DNA from: JBBQVO01 sp038211505
GTDB taxonomy: Bacteria > Chloroflexota > Dehalococcoidia > DSTF01 > JACRBR01
DNA: 6,173 nucleotides
Assembly: GCA_038211505.1 (NCBI GenBank)
Contig: JBBQVO010000185.1
Coordinates: forward strand, 1-6,173
Reading direction: 5' to 3'
Shown here: positions 4,671 to 6,173 of the stretch, in pieces
Position numbering within the stretch: position 1 is the stretch's first letter
How the letters are laid out: each line of letters starts with the position of its first letter
Made by a program: the position numbers and the translations under genes
The notes under the pieces: model-generated
What the model saw: only the letters and a program-made list of their open reading frames with translations
Told to the model about the DNA's origin: nothing
Database searches by the model: none

Positions 4671-5516
4671 ATGACGATGCAGATCGGGCCGGCGACATTC
4701 GAGTGGTGGACGCGCACGTACATCATGGGCGTGATCAACTTGTCGCCCGAGTCGTTTTCGGGCGATGGGCTGGCGACAGTTGATGACGCCGTGGCGCAGG
4801 CGCATCGATTCGTCGCCGAAGGCGCGGACATTCTCGATGTCGGCGGGCAATCGACGCGGCCGGGCACGCAGGGCACGGAAGCCGGCTTCGACGAGATCTC
4901 GCCGGCGGAAGAGATCCGGCGCGTCGTGCCGGTGATCGAGTCGATCCGGCGCGAGCTGCCCGGCACGCCGATCAGCATCGACACGTACAAGCATGAAGTA
5001 GCGGTTGTCGCGCTGGCGGCGGGCGCGCATCTGCTCAATGACATCGAAGGCTTTCGTCGCGATCCGGCGTTGGCGAAACTCGCCGCCGACGCCGGAGTCC
5101 CCGCTGTGATCATGCACAACCAACGAGGCCGCAACGCCGGCGACGTGATCATGGCGATTGCCGACGGACTGCGCGCATCGATCGCCATCGCCGAACAGGC
5201 GGGGCTGCCGCGGTCGATGCTGATCGCCGATCCGGGCTTCGGTTTCGGCTGGAGCCCGCCGCACAACATCGAAATGCTTCGGCGTCTCGGCGAGCTGCGC
5301 GCGCTCGGCCTGCCACTGCTCATCGGCACGTCGCGCAAGTCGACGATCGGGGCGGTCCTCGGCGATGCGCCCGTCGATAAGCGGCTGCTGGGGACGGCGG
5401 CGAGCGTCGCGCTGGCGATCGCCAACGGCGCCGACATCGTCCGCGTCCATGATGTCGCCGCGATGAAGCAGGTGGCGATCATGTCGGACGCGATCGTGCG
5501 CGGGTGGGCGGATTAG
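4671..5516 (+). CDS. folP: Dihydropteroate synthase
   Basis: Joins 6-hydroxymethyl-7,8-dihydropterin pyrophosphate with p-aminobenzoate to give 7,8-dihydropteroate in folate synthesis; cytoplasmic TIM barrel; the sulfonamide target. At 281 residues it is full length. The signatures are in order: IMGVINLSPESFS (18-30), DVGGQSTRPG (56-65), SIDT (102-105, Asp104), LLNDI (121-125), IMHNQ (147-151), DPGFGFG (187-193), GTSRKS (219-224, catalytic-type Arg-Lys) and RVHD (258-261). Two departures from the usual motifs are Gln60 where GGESTRPG has Glu, and Trp194 where GFGK has Lys. The start could be ATG 4671 or ATG 4677; a short AGG at 4667-4669 suits 4677 better (279 residues), and neither has a strong ribosome site. 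It follows a terminator and a repeat cluster, so it is transcribed apart from the upstream operon. No other folate gene is seen here. Confidence 0.95.
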   Translation: MTMQIGPATFEWWTRTYIMGVINLSPESFSGDGLATVDDAVAQAHRFVAEGADILDVGGQSTRPGTQGTEAGFDEISPAEEIRRVVPVIESIRRELPGTPISIDTYKHEVAVVALAAGAHLLNDIEGFRRDPALAKLAADAGVPAVIMHNQRGRNAGDVIMAIADGLRASIAIAEQAGLPRSMLIADPGFGFGWSPPHNIEMLRRLGELRALGLPLLIGTSRKSTIGAVLGDAPVDKRLLGTAASVALAIANGADIVRVHDVAAMKQVAIMSDAIVRGWAD

Positions 5517-5536
5517 CCACGAAGGAGCACGAAGGA
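5517..5536. repeat. ACGAAG-type dispersed repeat, copy 3
   Basis: CCACGAAGGAGCACGAAGGA immediately follows the folP stop codon. It shares the CCACGAAGG core with the inverted pair at 2166-2181 and 2418-2433. Confidence 0.6.
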
Positions 5537-5540
5537 TGGA

Positions 5541-5556
5541 GGGAGGTAGCGAAATG
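5541..5556 (+). promoter_or_regulatory. Strong Shine-Dalgarno plus ATG leading into a short frame
   Basis: GGGAGG (5541-5546) is seven bases before ATG 5554. The frame it opens is only 41 codons (TAA at 5677-5679) and differs from the frame that encodes the membrane protein downstream. Either the 41-aa peptide is real, or the ribosome site belonged to the membrane-protein gene before a frameshift. Confidence 0.45.
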
Positions 5557-5576
5557 ACGATCTATGCATCGTCGCG

Positions 5577-5870
5577 GTGGCGCGATTCCGCAGGTCCAGC
5601 ACAACGAAGACATTTCGCGGTCTCGACCGCGATCACGAACGACGGCTATTCGAGGGTTCAGACAATTTGTCTCGGATAAGATCCTACGCTTGGCGGAGGT
5701 GGAGACTCGCTGCCGGGATAGCATTGGCGCTGGACTTGTTATCGTCGTTGTGGATCGTTCAAAGCTATGGTCTCGACTTTCATAGCATCGCCGGAGCGAT
5801 AATAGTCGGCATCATCCAGACGGTCGGAATCGGTATCAGCCTGCTCATTTCAGGCTGGCTGTACGGATAG
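5577..5870 (+). CDS. Small two-helix membrane protein, start uncertain, possibly frameshifted
   Basis: No family is recognised. The frame from GTG 5577 encodes 97 residues: a basic, polar N-terminal part (residues 1-43, with RSYAWRRWR just before the membrane), a first membrane helix at about 44-62 (LAAGIALALDLLSSLWIVQ), a short loop, and a second at about 71-94 (IAGAIIVGIIQTVGIGISLL), ending SGWLYG. The positive residues before helix 1 favour a cytoplasmic N-terminus. GTG 5577 has no ribosome site, while a strong one serves ATG 5554 in another frame; a single-base indel between them, biological or from assembly, would join the two. Codon use (ATA, TTA, AGA, CTA) is clearly less GC-rich than in folP, which suggests transfer, relaxed selection or a decaying gene. 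It lies 60 bp after folP; a functional link is not evident. Confidence 0.5.
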   Translation: MARFRRSSTTKTFRGLDRDHERRLFEGSDNLSRIRSYAWRRWRLAAGIALALDLLSSLWIVQSYGLDFHSIAGAIIVGIIQTVGIGISLLISGWLYG

Positions 5871-5940
5871 GCGCCAAGCCGAATCTCCGACGCGATTGCG
5901 GCGAGACGAGAAGTGAAGGTCGCCGTTCGCGGCCACCTAA

Positions 5941-5973
5941 CCCCCGGCCCCTTCCCGGCGCGGGAAGGGGAGC
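5941..5973. repeat. CCCCCGGCCCC-type hairpin repeat
   Basis: CCCCTTCCC (5948-5956) and GGGAAGGGG (5962-5970) form a perfect 9-bp stem with loop GGCGC, preceded by CCCCCGG. This is the style of a widespread dispersed intergenic repeat in environmental genomes (recollection, not checked). It lies between two converging genes and could slow transcription from either side, but it has no T-run. Confidence 0.55.
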
Positions 5974-6019
5974 ACGATCGATTGACCTTCGCGAGAATCA
6001 GACGCGCTGGTTGAACGGA

Positions 6020-6173
6020 TTAGACGCGCTGGAGCAGCAAGCGCGCGATGGCGATCGCCGCGTCACCGCCCGTTTGCGTCGGTGACGGTGATACTTCGAC
6101 GGAGATCGAGATGGCGGGACTCTTCCAGACGGCGACGCCGAAAAAGATCTCGAACGCGTCGTCGCCGAGGCCG
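6020..6173 (-). CDS. C-terminal end of an unidentified protein, 5' partial
   Basis: The minus-strand frame is open from the window edge to TAA at 6022-6020 and gives 50 residues. They run from GLGDDAFEIFFGVAVW through SISVEVSPSPTQTGGDA to AIAIARLLLQRV. The alternation of hydrophobic residues (FEIFFGVAVW, ISISVEV) followed by an amphipathic C-terminal helix looks like a genuine folded domain: beta strands, a Pro/Thr/Gly-rich loop and a closing helix. It resembles the ends of small secreted or lipoprotein-type domains, but no family can be named from this much. Base composition is high-GC with Asp, Ala and Val codons like the main genes. It converges on the small membrane protein. The start and most of the gene lie beyond 6173. 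Confidence 0.7.
   Translation of the reverse strand, partial: GLGDDAFEIFFGVAVWKSPAISISVEVSPSPTQTGGDAAIAIARLLLQRV

Noticed and set aside
4478..5482. Minus-strand frames opposite folP (334 and 261 codons)
   Set aside because: FolP motifs are complete on the plus strand; the antisense products are Arg/Ser/Ala-rich shadows.
5564..5785. 73-codon frame starting ATG 5564
   Set aside because: It overlaps the membrane-protein frame, its composition is Arg/Ser/Val-rich without a pattern, and the strong ribosome site is better spaced for ATG 5554.

Overview
This is a GC-rich window of environmental-bacterium type. The Thr/Pro-rich surface protein, the high GC3 coding style and the short dispersed repeats (ACGAAG, ACAGAG, GTAGGGGCGCAC and CCCCCGGCCCC types) suggest a Chloroflexota-like or similar large-genome soil or water lineage. 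That placement is inference; there is no rRNA or other phylogenetic marker here.

Left part (1-1522, +): the 3' part of a large low-complexity Thr/Pro/Ala/Asp protein. The frame is open from base 2. It is built from nested tandem repeats (24 bp, 126/102 bp and 54 bp) and ends in a sortase-type sorting signal: LPEAG, a hydrophobic segment, then an Arg-rich tail. It is probably a wall-anchored stalk.

Middle-left (1592-2152, -): a compact two-gene cassette of unrecognised genes, an 86-aa protein started by TTG behind GGAGGA, then a 63-aa five-cysteine probable zinc protein. It has its own promoter (TTGACA-N17-TGCAAT), whose -35 lies in one arm of a perfect 10-bp inverted repeat, a candidate operator. 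The rest of the divergent gap up to 2534 holds no gene but carries a 268-bp segment bounded by a perfect 16-bp inverted repeat made of ACGAAG-type sequence.

Centre (2535-4561, +): the most interesting part. A 452-aa protein has a duplicated ~46-aa N-terminal helical domain followed by a ferritin-like (diiron superfamily) domain in which several expected metal ligands appear to be replaced. It is followed by a 147-aa protein that looks like an SCP2-type lipid/sterol carrier, and then by a clear rho-independent terminator. Together they look like a two-gene operon for handling a hydrophobic substrate, with a catalytic or pseudo-enzymatic scaffold plus a carrier.

Right part (4671-6173): folP (dihydropteroate synthase, folate pathway) starts directly at the edge of an ACAGAG-type repeat and ends at an ACGAAG-type repeat. 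Next come a small two-helix membrane protein with unclear start and frame (atypical codon use), a CCCCCGGCCCC hairpin repeat, and the C-terminal 50 residues of an unidentified protein on the minus strand running off the window end.
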